From the NCBI GenBank assembly GCA_029959085.1, contig JARWIR010000013.1, positions 11,347,186-11,411,185 on the forward strand: a stretch of DNA of 64,000 nucleotides, in the 5' to 3' direction. Made by a program: the position numbers and the translations under genes. Origin of the DNA: Nemophila menziesii (Eukaryota > Streptophyta > Magnoliopsida > Boraginales > Hydrophyllaceae). Below, in pieces: positions 34,385 through 47,407 of this stretch; position 1 is the first letter of the stretch; every line of letters begins with the position of its first letter. The notes under the pieces are model-generated. The model ran no database searches and was not told where the DNA came from. It worked only from the letters and a program-made list of their open reading frames with translations.

Positions 34385-34546
34385 AAAAAAACCTTGTAAT
34401 ATAATATAGATATAACCCGGAATCAAAAATAGTTTTTCTATTTCTTCTCTTTCATACACATGACACAACCCATACATGTCTCATATCACCAAATCACATA
34501 CTATCATCATCGCATGACTAAAGGTTTATCATCGTATCACCAAATC

Positions 34547-34670
34547 AAGATTTTTGTCAAGTGGAAGTATGCATGAGGATGCGTGTATATTACCTATGGG
34601 AATAGTCGTGGTTCGCGTAAACTGGCCCGAACACCCATACATCAAAAAAGAAAAAGAAAAAGATTTTTGT
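34547..34670 (+). mobile_element. 5'-truncated SINE with 11-bp TSD
   Basis: AAGATTTTTGT occurs at 34547-34557 and 34660-34670. Between them lie 102 bp matching the 3' end of the SINE at 12044-12297 (ATGCATGAGGATGCGTGTAT, GTTCGCGTAAACTGGCCCG, ACACCCATACATC) and an (AAAAAG)n tail. A 5' truncation with a TSD and A-rich tail is the signature of target-primed reverse transcription. Confidence 0.9.
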
Positions 34671-35281
34671 TAAATGTTGAAAGTCATCTTATTTTAATCG
34701 TATGAAAGTTTACTTGAAACTATGTTATTAGATATTGTAATTTTTTTCACTTGAATATTTATATTTAACTTTTAAAACTACTTGAATGTTATATATTATA
34801 AATAAGAAAATGAACCAGTATTGTTCTTTTGTGTTATGATTTAATTTGTAGTCATATTATTTATGTATTTTTTAGAAAATAAATAATATTGTGAAATTTA
34901 TGAAACTGAATATTTCTAAAACAAAATTCAAATATGAAAAAATAAAGACAGTGCGAAATTTTGAAAAAATCCAGGTATTCCGAAATCAAGATTAAATTTT
35001 ATATTTTGTTTTCTTTTGGAATGAAATTGGATTTTATTTTTCAATTTTTAACAATATTATTTTTAGAACGACCTAGTCGATTCCACCCCTAAGTTCAATT
35101 GGAACCTAAAGCCGTATGCATAGTAATGTAAATTAAATAAAGTTTGAGGTTGATTTAATAATGAAATATACGTACCGTTAAGATCGATAGATGCTCTAGT
35201 GGTTAGAGTATTTCTAGCAATTTGAAATAAAATTTATTAAAGTCAATAAATTGTAAAGAAAAAAAAGTTACATGGATGTAG
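34671..35281. other. AT-rich intergenic sequence
   Basis: No gene, RNA or repeat that I can support. A weak tRNA-like phrase (GATGCTCTAGTGGTTAGAG, about 35191-35209) has no matching box B. Confidence 0.5.
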
Positions 35282-35286
35282 ATGAT

Positions 35287-36809
35287 CGATGTCTCTCTAT
35301 CTGTGATATATTAATCTATACTTGAGACATTATTTTAGGGTTATTTAGTATTTAATTTTAGGATTTTCCCCATTTATTCATACTTTACACTTTCTTGTCT
35401 AGTTTTAGGTTTTTTGCTATTTTGTGAGCTTTTGCGTGTAATCTGTGTGTTATTCGTGTAGCACTTAGATATATGAAAGCTATTACACCTAAGGAAACTG
35501 AAGTGGAAAAGTAAAGGAAATCCCTTCGTCAGAGTAAAAAATGATAAGTTTTGATATATTTGGAAAGTAAAGAAGCTGCCAAAACTGCACATACGTTTCC
35601 ACTAATTAATTTACTGTAGAAAATAGGTCTAGAATTTATGTGGATCTTTTTATATGAGCAGGTAGATCTTTCGAATTCGGTCGTTCGCATATAAAGAACA
35701 TTAAATTCCGATAAGTTACGAAGGATATATGATCAACTCAATATCTGCTAAGGTTTATCCTCTCCTACAAGTTAGGGAAACGAATTTTGGTAAGATCATG
35801 ACTCCTTAACTTGGAGATTACTCCTAATTTCAACCAAGGGCCCTATATATATTCCTAACTTAGAGAAATCATACTTGGTTAGTCCTTAATCGTTAAAAGA
35901 CCAAAAGGAAGCTCACATCAAGAGAAGAGAAGACCAGAATGAGTTGGACAGCCAATCATGTCATTCCAACCCTTCAACTTTGTAATTTATTTTATTTCTT
36001 TCTCTAGTATGAACTAATTCTATCTAGCTTGAGATCAGCATAAGGATATGAACCCTAGACTTGTTTTATAACTATTTTAATTTTGATGTCTTTTACATTT
36101 AATTGAAATTAGTTGTGCTATCTCTGTTTTAATGTGCTTTGACTTATATTGTCTGTAGTTCTTGCGGAGGCTACGTATAGGATTACCTTAATAGTAGTTA
36201 GATGGTCGCCCGGATGGGGTGTCTAATTATTGAAACACCGCATAAATGTCTAGTGTGAGGTAGTGATTCAGAAGGGCTTTCCTAACTAGATAGTCACTAT
36301 GGTTTGAGATTAACCACCGATCATTGCGTTGGGTCCCCTTACCCAAGTCCCCTGTTAATTGTTAGGTCGCCACCTAAGTCCACCTGGAAGGGGGTTAGGA
36401 GGAATATAGAATCCTGGCTATTGCATATCACACAATTCTCTCTTACATAAATAGGTTATAACACAAGGCTAGTGGGGATTACTTGCTATATCTCGAGATA
36501 AACTCTCATACAACTTCTTTCTTTCTAGTTATTTTCTTGTCTTTATTTTATTTAGTTAATTGTTAGAGTCTTAAAATCCCAAGAAAATATTTCAAAGTCT
36601 TTTATTTTCAGCGTACTATTCTTCTAACTTCCTTATTTTCACTTTATATTTGCATAAGTTCTCCTAACTTTCGTGGTCTCTGGGGACGAATTCTACTTAT
36701 CATTAAAACTTGCGTATGATCTGTGATACTTGCAGTGAGTAACATGTTTGGTTAGGGTGATAGTTGCATCTTTATTTATTATTATTTTATCACACCCTAA
36801 CTGACACCA
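35287..36809 (+). repeat. Solo LTR of an Athila-related element
   Basis: Flanked by ATGAT at 35282-35286 and 36810-36814. The start CGATGTCTCTCTAT and end GACACCA, and the internal layout, parallel the LTRs at 20450 and 31522: an early inverted pair GTCTC/GAGAC, CT-rich body, GGGGACGAATTCTAC near 36680 where the other has GGAACGAATCTGTAT, and a late ACTTGCAGT/ACTTGCGGT. Length 1523 bp against about 1566. No internal region is attached, so it looks like the product of LTR-LTR recombination. It is a different family member, since nucleotide identity is low. Confidence 0.75.
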
Positions 36810-36814
36810 ATGAT

Positions 36815-40077
<3,263 letters not shown>

Positions 40078-40741
40078 TGCACAAGAAACCACTACTACTT
40101 GTGGACCATTCTCCACCATATTCAACCTCGCTTAACTATGCCATTAACAAATCAAAGAACCCAAGTTAACGTAAAAAAATATTTTTTACTATTGGAACTC
40201 TAAAAAGTTAAATTATTTATATCCTAATTTCATCCATTTTACAACATTTCAAAATTATCTGAGTTGAGTATAATTACAATCGGGATGTTTATTATATTTT
40301 TGTACACTCCTATAATGATCTATAATGATTGTGTGAAGCCTTTTCCGTATGACATATGGAAAGGGGTTGAAAATAGACATTGTAGGATTGTATAAAAATA
40401 TAATAAACATCACAGCTGTAATTATATTTAAATCAGATAACGATCATTTAATATGAAGAGTGATGTTATATGGTGAGGAGTTGAAATGGCATTATAAAAT
40501 TATATAAAAATATAATAAACATCATTACTGTAATTATATTTAGATCAGATAATTTTGAAAAATTGTGAAAAATTGTAAAAGTGATGTGATTAGGTTATAA
40601 ATAATTTAAATTTTTAGAGTTTCAATGGTAGATTATTTTTTATCTTAATTTGGGTTCTTCGATTATTGATGGCGTAGCCAAGTCGGATTGAAGATGGTGG
40701 AGAATGGTCTAAGAGTGGCGGCGGTTTCTTGTGCAACTGCA
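40078..40741. repeat. Large imperfect fold-back (inverted repeat)
   Basis: The left arm from about 40078 (CTGCACAAGAAACC, GACCATTCTCCACCAT) is inverted in the right arm ending about 40741 (GGTTTCTTGTGCA, ATGGTGGAGAATGGTC). The arms meet near 40340-40370 at CCTTTTCCGTATG/ACATATGGAAAGG. The right arm is longer because a segment of about 110 bp is tandemly duplicated within it (ATAATAAACATCA at about 40398 and 40513). A transcript through it would fold into a long hairpin. The arm sequence is of the same family as the MULE interior at 3213-3300. Confidence 0.8.
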
Positions 40742-40798
40742 TTTTTTGAATTGCTTTGCAGTAAATATTCATTTGATATAATTGTTAAAGATGTTTCG

Positions 40799-40956
40799 CA
40801 CAACCCAGTGAATTGTGTTTGCACAGCTCGGTGAATTGTGTCGCAGAGCCCAGTGAATTGTGTCGCAGCGCCCAGTGAATTGTGTTGCAGCGCCCAGTGA
40901 ATTGTGTCGCACAACCCAGTAAATTGTGTCACACAACCTAGTGAATTGTGTCGCAG
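40799..40956. repeat. 22-bp minisatellite, seven units
   Basis: Units of the type CAGCGCCCAGTGAATTGTGT plus CG run from 40799 to 40956. All are 22 bp except the first (23 bp), with a few substitutions (for example AACCCAGTAAATTG). Confidence 0.95.
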
Positions 40957-41095
40957 GTAAAGTTCATTGAAGATTATTATGGACTTGAATTATTAGTAAA
41001 GTAAGATAAACTTTATAAAGAAAATTTGTTATATTTTATTTTTAAAAAGATGGATAAATAAACATAAAAGGGAGTATATTATGATTCATAGATCC

Positions 41096-41145
41096 ACCTC
41101 TATTTCAGTCTTTTTTTTTTTTTTGTCAAAACCTCTATTTCAGTC
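41096..41145. mobile_element. 20-bp micro-insertion with perfect 15-bp TSD
   Basis: ACCTCTATTTCAGTC occurs at 41096-41110 and 41131-41145. The insert (41111-41130) is a T run followed by GTCAAA; on the minus strand it reads TTTGAC plus poly(A). This looks like an extremely 5'-truncated retroposon insertion. Confidence 0.7.
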
Positions 41146-41188
41146 ACTCCCGTTAATTATCGAAATTTGGTGGGTCTAAATGTTGGAC

Positions 41189-41348
41189 CCTCCTGATTAT
41201 TTATGGTCCTTTATTACTCGAGACAAGAGCGAGTGTATGGTGCCTAGATTAGTGATAGAACCTCTGTGAGGTTTTAGTTGTACTTTTTTAGTTCAACTAT
41301 CGGCTTTTAAAGCCTCAGATGTATGCAAAAAAAAAAAAATGTTGGACA
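41189..41348 (+). mobile_element. Short poly(A)-tailed retroposon (LINE/SINE 3' tail)
   Basis: AAATGTTGGAC occurs at about 41178-41188 and again directly after the A run ending near 41337. The roughly 150 bp between (CGAGTGTATGGTGCCTAGAT, AAAGCCTCAGATGTATGC, then poly-A) look like a LINE 3' end. A second A run and a third TGTTGGACA copy follow at 41358-41380, so two insertion or slippage events may be stacked. Confidence 0.5.
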
Positions 41349-41400
41349 CTCCCGTTCAAAAAAAAAAAATGTTGGACAACTATGTTGGTATTTCTCTAAC

Positions 41401-41581
41401 GAGTAATGCTGGATATCACCCCAAATTGCATCGCCTTTATATCGCCCCTTATGTGGAACAATCATAAAAGAGAGAGAAAATGATAAATCAGGAAAGAGAA
41501 ATCACATGATTGGTCCATTTAAAATCCACCTAGGAGACGATATAAAGACAATGCAATTTAGGGTGATATCTAGCATTACTC
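41401..41581. mobile_element. MULE-type MITE, 181 bp, with 9-bp TSD
   Basis: Perfect TSD TTCTCTAAC at 41392-41400 and 41582-41590. Inverted ends are GAGTAATGCTGGATATCACC at left and, reverse-complemented, GAGTAATGCTAGATATCACC at right; the similarity extends about 31 bp with three mismatches. There is no coding capacity. The 9-base TSD points to Mutator-type transposase supplied in trans. Confidence 0.9.
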
Positions 41582-41791
41582 TTCTCTAACCCTGCCTTGC
41601 TAATAGGAACAATAAACATTACATTATCTTTCTATTTTTTTTTTCATAAAATTCAACTCCGTGCCACAATCTATAAATCATCTTTATATTTTCAGCCACA
41701 AATACTTGTTGTGGATGAAAATTGATCATGTAAGGCTTATTTATATGATTTTCATGGATTTATTTGTTCTTTTTATTGTTGCATGAACTAA

Positions 41792-42235
41792 TGGTTTGTT
41801 TTGATTGGAGAACTAGAAAGGATAGGATAATATTAAATGATAACAATAATTTTTTTTTATTTAGATTAGAAATAATTAGAAAGAAAAATTTATTAAAAGA
41901 TTCTTTTAATTTTTTCTTATATTATATATGCAATTTTTTTAATTTGATGTTATTAAAAGAAAAAAAAATTTATTATGTCATAATGTATAAATTATCCCTA
42001 TTTTTTATATATAAGATATATTACTAAAGGTATAAATATCATTTAGTTATAAAAATTCATTCTTTTTATTTTTTTTTTAATCCATACATCAAATATATAT
42101 ATAATCCTTTAATAAAAACTTTTTCTTCATTTTTATTTAATCCAAATTAAATTTAATACTTTTCTATTCAATTTTTTACTAAATTTCCCTTTTTTATTAT
42201 TTACTATATTATCCATCTTTAATCCAAACATACCC
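41792..42235. mobile_element. Degenerate Tourist-like MITE, second copy
   Basis: The right end AATCCAAACATACCC and the internal wording AAATTATCCCTA, ATCATTTAGTTATAAAAA and TCCTTTAATAAAA match the MITE at 15889-16336 in order. The left end TGGTTTGTTTTGATTGGAG is diverged. TAA flanks both ends (41789-41791 and 42236-42238). It lies about 330 bp beyond the 3' end of the DUF1645 gene. Confidence 0.7.
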
Positions 42236-42569
42236 TAAAAGTACTCTTTGAATATAATAGTATTTGAATATAATAGTATGAAACAAGATTAAAAGGACTC
42301 ACGAAAGAAAAAAAAACATGGAACTTAACATTAACCGAGAAAATTCATATATATTCAGCCATTTCTTTTATTTATACTATATAACATACAAAAGTACCAT
42401 AATTTTATCTACTCTTTAATTAAGACATCTTGTCTTTACAAACATTACCTTTTCATGATATTCTCGAAACCTTAATCTAATCGAAGTATTTCCGTAAAAT
42501 AATTATCTTTACAACAAAAAATAAACAAATAATTTTAATATTTAAGCCATCTGATTTCAGAATATTTAA

Positions 42570-43466
42570 TCATTTATGGGAGGAATATCCATGTGTAGGA
42601 TTAATTGCAAGCCTCCCTAAAATCCCTTGCTTATATGGAAGATAGGTTTTCTTCTTCAGTTCTTCGTTAGCTGCTCTATTAGTTGTATAATGCAATTCAT
42701 GAGCCGAGACTTTTGATCTTCTTCTTGAAGTCAAATCTTCGTTAGTCGAGCTGCTATCGATTCTCCTAAATAAAGCCGTGTATTTCTTTAACGGATCTTT
42801 ATCACTTGCTCGCCCTTCCGAAGCGCTTCGGAACAAGAAAAAATCCTTTAATCTCCATTTCTTATGACCCTTTGATGATGATGTTGTTAAAGCTGAAGAA
42901 TTATTTGGTGATGATGAAGTTGATACTTTTTTTCCTACTTTCTCTTCTTCCCATGGATATTTCGAAACTCGTAAGGGAGAAAGTGATCGTGATGCTCTTC
43001 GGCTTGAAGAAGATCTTTCTCGTCCTCTCTCGCGCTTTGGAGATTCTTTTTCACCCTTTGGATCGTTCTCTTTCTTGGTCTTCGCTGAGAAAGCAGCCAT
43101 GATTATCTTCTTACCATGTGACAATGGTGATCTTGGTGGCTTTAAGTTCGGCTTCATAGGCTTAATCATGCCACCATCAAAGAGTTCATCCGCTGAAACC
43201 GAGCTTGATGTCGCTTCATCACCCACATCAAAGGCGAAATCATCTCCAAAATTTGCATAATCTTCGTGAATGGCGTTGTTATTGTTGCTAACCATCAAGA
43301 ATTCATTGAATTCACGATAAAATTCATCTAGTCGTGAAGGACTACTTGGGGCACTAGAATAATAATCTCCAATACGTCTTGGTGTAGATGGTGCACTTCG
43401 ATATGGTGTAGATCTCGTACTATTGAAATCGAAATTTCTGTCGTGGATTGATGTTATAACCTCCAT
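42570..43466 (-). CDS. DUF1645 family protein, 298 aa
   Basis: Single-exon plant gene on the minus strand, intact from ATG 43466 to a stop at 42570-42572. It starts MEVITSIHDRNFDF and has Ser/Pro-rich N-terminal repeats (RSAPSTPRR, SSAPSSPSR). The family core includes FGDDFAFDVGDE and SADELFDGGMIKPMKP, then a basic Ser/Arg stretch (RERSSSSRRASRSLSPLR) and KKWRLKDFFLFRSASEGR. This layout is that of DUF1645 proteins, plant-specific and of unknown biochemistry, some linked to stress or growth traits; the role here is inferred only. The basic SR-rich region suggests nuclear or membrane-peripheral location. The frame also opens upstream without an ATG, so 43466 is the best start. It is the only intact single-copy host gene in the second half of the window. 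Confidence 0.85.
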   Translation of the reverse strand: MEVITSIHDRNFDFNSTRSTPYRSAPSTPRRIGDYYSSAPSSPSRLDEFYREFNEFLMVSNNNNAIHEDYANFGDDFAFDVGDEATSSSVSADELFDGGMIKPMKPNLKPPRSPLSHGKKIIMAAFSAKTKKENDPKGEKESPKRERGRERSSSSRRASRSLSPLRVSKYPWEEEKVGKKVSTSSSPNNSSALTTSSSKGHKKWRLKDFFLFRSASEGRASDKDPLKKYTALFRRIDSSSTNEDLTSRRRSKVSAHELHYTTNRAANEELKKKTYLPYKQGILGRLAINPTHGYSSHK

Positions 43467-43513
43467 CTTTAAAACAACTTTCGTTAGCTCAATTCTTAAC
43501 AAGATGTGAAACT

Positions 43514-43521
43514 ATATTTAT
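43514..43521 (-). promoter_or_regulatory. TATA box of DUF1645 gene
   Basis: Minus-strand TATAAATA about 50 bp upstream of the ATG at 43466, within CCTATAAATATAG. It implies a short leader. Confidence 0.5.
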
Positions 43522-43526
43522 AGGTA

Positions 43527-44093
43527 TGAAAATGAAGAGATTTAAATAGGAATGTGAAAGAAGGTCCACTTAGCCGCCTTTTATTACTTCATGGCACTGA
43601 GTCATATTTTGTATTCATTAATTTTTGACATGTAATAATTCCTGCAAAAAATGTCTCCCACCTATATTTAATGAAAGTTTCGTTGACGTAGGTTTGAAAA
43701 ATAGAGTAACAAGGATTATATTGTTGCGTAATGAGTGAGGTAGTAGGTTAGTTAACAATAATTCAAGGATTAGTGAGGATAAGTAGTACTCAAGTCCATA
43801 GGGAACATCCCACGTGTGATGTGTGATGCAAACGTATGATTAAGATAAAATAAGAATGTATATGGAAAAGTATGTATATTTTCATAAGATAAGCGCAAGG
43901 CGCAAACTAACTTGGATTATCCATGTTAAAAAAAAAATTAAAATAAATGTAATAATCTCTATTTCTACAAAATTATTTATAAATAATATATACAAGTAAA
44001 GTTATTTATTTTATTATTCTTTTTAACTAATTAATTAGAGATAATAATTAAAAAAAAGTTGTAAAAAATAGATAATAAAGATTATTATCTACG
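43527..44093. other. AT-rich intergenic sequence, upstream of DUF1645 gene
   Basis: No coding sequence or repeat supported. It holds the distal promoter of the minus-strand gene. Confidence 0.5.
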
Positions 44094-44333
44094 GGGTATT
44101 GAAGACATCCTTTAATTCCTTTTCCAATCTTACTCGCCTTCTTTTTTTTACTAAAGACCTCAAATAAAATCTTATACAATAATTCAAAAAACTATATTTT
44201 TACTCCCTTTTGTTTTTCCCTATATATACTAATTATCTTATTTCTAAAACCTAAAAATCCTACACTCTACACTCTCTTTCTACCTTCCGTCAAAACTTTC
44301 CTCTTTCTACATCTAAAACCTTTCCTCTCTCCT

Positions 44334-44456
44334 ATGGCGGATTCAGATCCGGAGCAAACTGCCACCATTTTCGAAGCACAGTTTCATGTAGTCTTCGCCA
44401 TTTGCGATCTCAGCAACATTACTCCATTAATCGACAAAGAAAATCTCGAATGGTGA
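44334..44456 (+). other. Short open frame in leader-like context (40 aa), doubtful
   Basis: ATG at 44334 follows a CT-rich leader and a TATA-like CCCTATATATAC (44219-44230). It reads MADSDPEQTATIFEAQF and on to a TGA. It could be the first exon or captured 5' end of a host gene; no splice donor or homologue is evident. Confidence 0.25.
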
Positions 44457-45056
44457 AGATTCCAGCTAGATATGGAGATATAAGCTCGCAGCCTTGGTGA
44501 AGACCAACAACAGATCTGGAGAAAACCACCACTAGCAGCCTTTGTGTGTTCATGAGAAGACAAATCAGGTATAGGGTCTGTCGTTCGAAGCAAGCTTGAA
44601 GGAGCTTAGTCCGTTCGATAAGGAGTTCGCTGTGTGCATATGCTTCTCACAAGAAAACCGCCTCCACTCCGGCAAGGCTATTATCTATGGCTGTATCTAG
44701 AGCTTCGTCTCCTACAGACCAGGAGCTCCGATCCGCCTACGAACCAGTTTCGAACCAGCGGCGACGGCTTCTACTCGAGCTGCGAACCAACGACTGTCTT
44801 CGCCGATCTCGCCCGAGGTTCTGTGCACTACCACTAAAGACGGCGGGTATTTGTGCATCCTTCGAACCAGAATCTTCATCTAGAAGAGAGGATGCCACGT
44901 CTGCAAAATCGATCTAAAAGATTCTCTTCTTTAACAAAATTGTTTTTTTCTCTTTATTAATCGCATATACCATATTTTTACTCGTTTTTAACTATTTTGA
45001 TATATTATCTTTTTGTCCAACACTTTTTTGTTATTTTTGTGTGTTTATGTTTCAGG

Positions 45057-46059
45057 GTTTTGTGTGTTTCAGGTCACACAAAACTTGATTTTGTTTATTC
45101 CAATTCTGTGTATTCATGGAACACACAAAACTCAAATTTTTGTATTTAAAGAACACATAAAACTCGAATTTATGTATTCCTGGAATACACAGAACTTGGT
45201 TTTGTTTGTACCAATTCTGTGTATTCGTGGAACACACAAAACTCATAATTGTGTATTCTTGGAACGCATAAATCTCAGATTTGTATATTCATGGAACACA
45301 TAAAACTCAAATTTGTGTATTCATGGAACACATAGAACTCGAATTTATGTATATCTGGAATAGACAAAACTTGATTTTGTTTGTTCCAATTCTGTGTATT
45401 CCTGGAACACACAAATCTCAGATTTGTGTATTCTTGAAACGCACAAATCTCAAATTTGTTTATTCATGGAACACATATAACTCAAATTTGTGTATTCATG
45501 CAACACATAAAACTCAAATTTGTGTATTCACGCAACATATATAAATTAAATTTGTGTATTCATGGAACACATTAAACTCGAATTTATGTATTCCTGGAAT
45601 ACAAAAAACTTGATTTTGTTTGTTCCAATTCTGTGTATTCCTGAACACACAAATCTTAGAATTGTGTATTCCTGGAACACAAATCTCAGATTTGTGTATT
45701 CAGGAAACAAAACTTAAATTTGTATATTCATGGAACACGTAAAACTCAAGTTTGTGTATTCATGGCACATAAAACTCGAATTTATGTATTCTTGGAATAC
45801 ACAAAACTTGATTTTGTTTGTTTCAGTCCTGTGTATTCATGAACACACAAATCTCAGAACTGTGTATTCTTGGAACGCACAAATCTTATATTTGTATATT
45901 CATGTAACACATTAAACTCAAACTTGTGTATTTATGTAACACATAAAACTCGAATTTATGTATTCCTGGAATACACAAAACTTGATTTTGGTTGTTCCAA
46001 TTTTGTGTGTTCCTGCAACACAAAAATCTCAGAATTGCGTATTCATGGAACACATTAAA
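45057..46059. repeat. Large degenerate minisatellite (about 32-bp units, higher-order)
   Basis: About 30 units of the type TGTGTATTCATGGAACACAT followed by AAAACTCAAATT (about 32 bp) fill 1 kb. A variant unit, ACTTGATTTTGTTTGTTCCA, recurs about every 105-240 bp (near 45085, 45192, 45365, 45606, 45798 and 45979), giving a higher-order period. Many units contain the dyad GTATTCC-N-GGAATAC. The unit length is not a multiple of 3, so the open frames here are accidental. Confidence 0.9.
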
Positions 46060-47289
46060 AAAATGGAAAAAAAAAATTTCGAAAAAAAATAAAATTCGAA
46101 AAAATAAATAAATATTATTAGAATTAATTAATAGGCCTATAGGTGTTTTTGTAATCTTCCAATTTTTCGTACTTAAGTGGGAATTAAGTTGAAATTGTAA
46201 TTAATTGAGAATTCTTACGCTCACCGTGTAATTAACTGGGCTTTGCCCCATTTTTTAATTAATTCAATTATTAGTTTTTACTTTATTGTAAAAAATCGTA
46301 TTTAATAATAAAAATATTTTTTTCAAATTATTCAATTATTATTTTTTCTTTTTTTAAATCTTATAAACTAATAATAAAAATATTTACGTTTATAGTGTTA
46401 AAATTACGATAATTTGTTATTATTTTTAAAACTCAAAATATAGATAAATTATGAATAAAAATATATTCAAATTAAAAGAAAAAGATAAAAAAAATGTGGC
46501 AAAAATAGATTAGGTGTAGCTAGATGTAGCTAGGAAAACATATGAATTGGGTTCCTTATAATTGGGACCCAATAATTAGGAGCCTGCTGGAGAAATAAAA
46601 TAGATTTTTCAACTCTTAATTGTAGATTTTTACTATAATCGGCAACCTATTGGACGTATTGGACATAGTCTTTAGGAGGAGAGAGCTATGTAATCAAAAG
46701 GGAATATCATGCCCCCAACTTTATGGAATAGAGTTATGCTATAATTAAATGCTTGTTAGTTCATATTCGTACATTTTTAGAAACTCTAAATTTGGTCCCT
46801 TTGACTTTTTTTATATCGTGTTAAATTTTTATGTTTACAAAAAAAAAGTTAATTTATATTATTTGTATGAATTGTGCTTTTTACTATTACGCAACGTAAG
46901 TAATTTAAATACCAAAAAACTTAGTTGTAATAGATTAGTTTTTTTCTATTATATTTATAGGAAAGACAGTGTTTTGCGAATTAAGTCGCGAGACAAAAAC
47001 TGTTGGGTATTTTGCCTTGTGATTGAGTATTTAATCCTTCTCCACAATTCGCATGCTTACTTTCAAACTCTCTGATTTCTAGTGGTATTGGGTGAGATCT
47101 ATCCTTACTTGTGTAACGCTTATTTTTTTTAAATAATATATGTTTTTGATAAAAAAGGAAATAATTTTGTATATTTGTAAGAATTTTATTGGTATCGAAA
47201 CTCTCGATATATAATACAAAATTACTTAAAATAGAAAATAAATGATAGTGAGAAAAAAGTATGCGTATGACTTAAAATATGATTGATCA

Positions 47290-47407
47290 ACCAGTTACGG
47301 TTAGCTTAACTGGTCAAAGTCTTGATTCTCCATCTAAATAGTACATGTTCGAACTGAGTCAATGACTCTGAGTCCAAAGTTACTCTCCGATGTATTAAAA
47401 AAGAAAC
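47290..47407 (+). mobile_element. Short tRNA-related SINE-like repeat, copy 1
   Basis: Box-A-like GGTTAGCTTAACTGGTCAAA and box-B-like TGTTCGAACTG are spaced about 45 bp apart. It ends TTACTCTCCGATGTATTAAA plus an A-rich tail. The 3' half matches copy 2 at 48091-48200 (ACTCTCCRATGTATTAAAAA). Confidence 0.5.

Larger units (their letters stand above)
16742..34410 (-). mobile_element. Helitron copy A, minus strand, split by an Athila-like insertion
   Basis: On the minus strand the element starts TCTATATTATATTACAAGG at 34410 (preceded by A) and ends at 16742 with the hairpin GTGTCTTCAGACAC, then GGGCTATACTTAG, followed by T. Helitrons insert between A and T, begin TC and end in a short hairpin plus CTRR; the final CTTAG here departs slightly from that. 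Both ends resemble Helitron B (49129-52941): the starts share TCTATATTAYAT and the ends share hairpin and tail. Removing the LTR element and one TSD (12642 bp) leaves about 5.0 kb. It carries a helicase C-terminal remnant (17676-17997) and the conserved four-exon frame (16986-17566), and most of the Rep/helicase is missing. The far 5' boundary is less certain than the 3' one. Confidence 0.62.
44094..46200. mobile_element. Probable non-autonomous MULE with internal minisatellite
   Basis: The segment 44150-44250 (CTAAAGACCTCAAATAAAAT, CCCTTTTGTTTTTCC, CTATATATACTAATTATC) closely follows the reverse complement of the right end of the MULE at 14263-15766. The presumed left end is GGGGTATTGAAGACATCC at 44094; a weak inverted counterpart lies around 46130-46200 (GGAATTAAG, AATCTTCCAATTTTTC). 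No TSD could be matched, so boundaries are approximate. Like its relative, it has a CT-rich leader-like stretch, a more GC-rich block (44330-44920) and a tandem array. Confidence 0.42.

Noticed and set aside
34911..35270. tRNA-like phrase GATGCTCTAGTGGTTAGAG as a tRNA gene or SINE
   Set aside because: No box B or cloverleaf follows within a plausible distance.
40799..40956. Regularly spaced repeat resembling a CRISPR array
   Set aside because: Units are contiguous without unique spacers, in a plant transposon-rich context; it is a minisatellite.
45013..46058. Series of open frames on both strands in the minisatellite
   Set aside because: The repeat unit is about 32 bp, so frames shift from unit to unit; the open stretches reflect the lack of stops in the unit, not coding.
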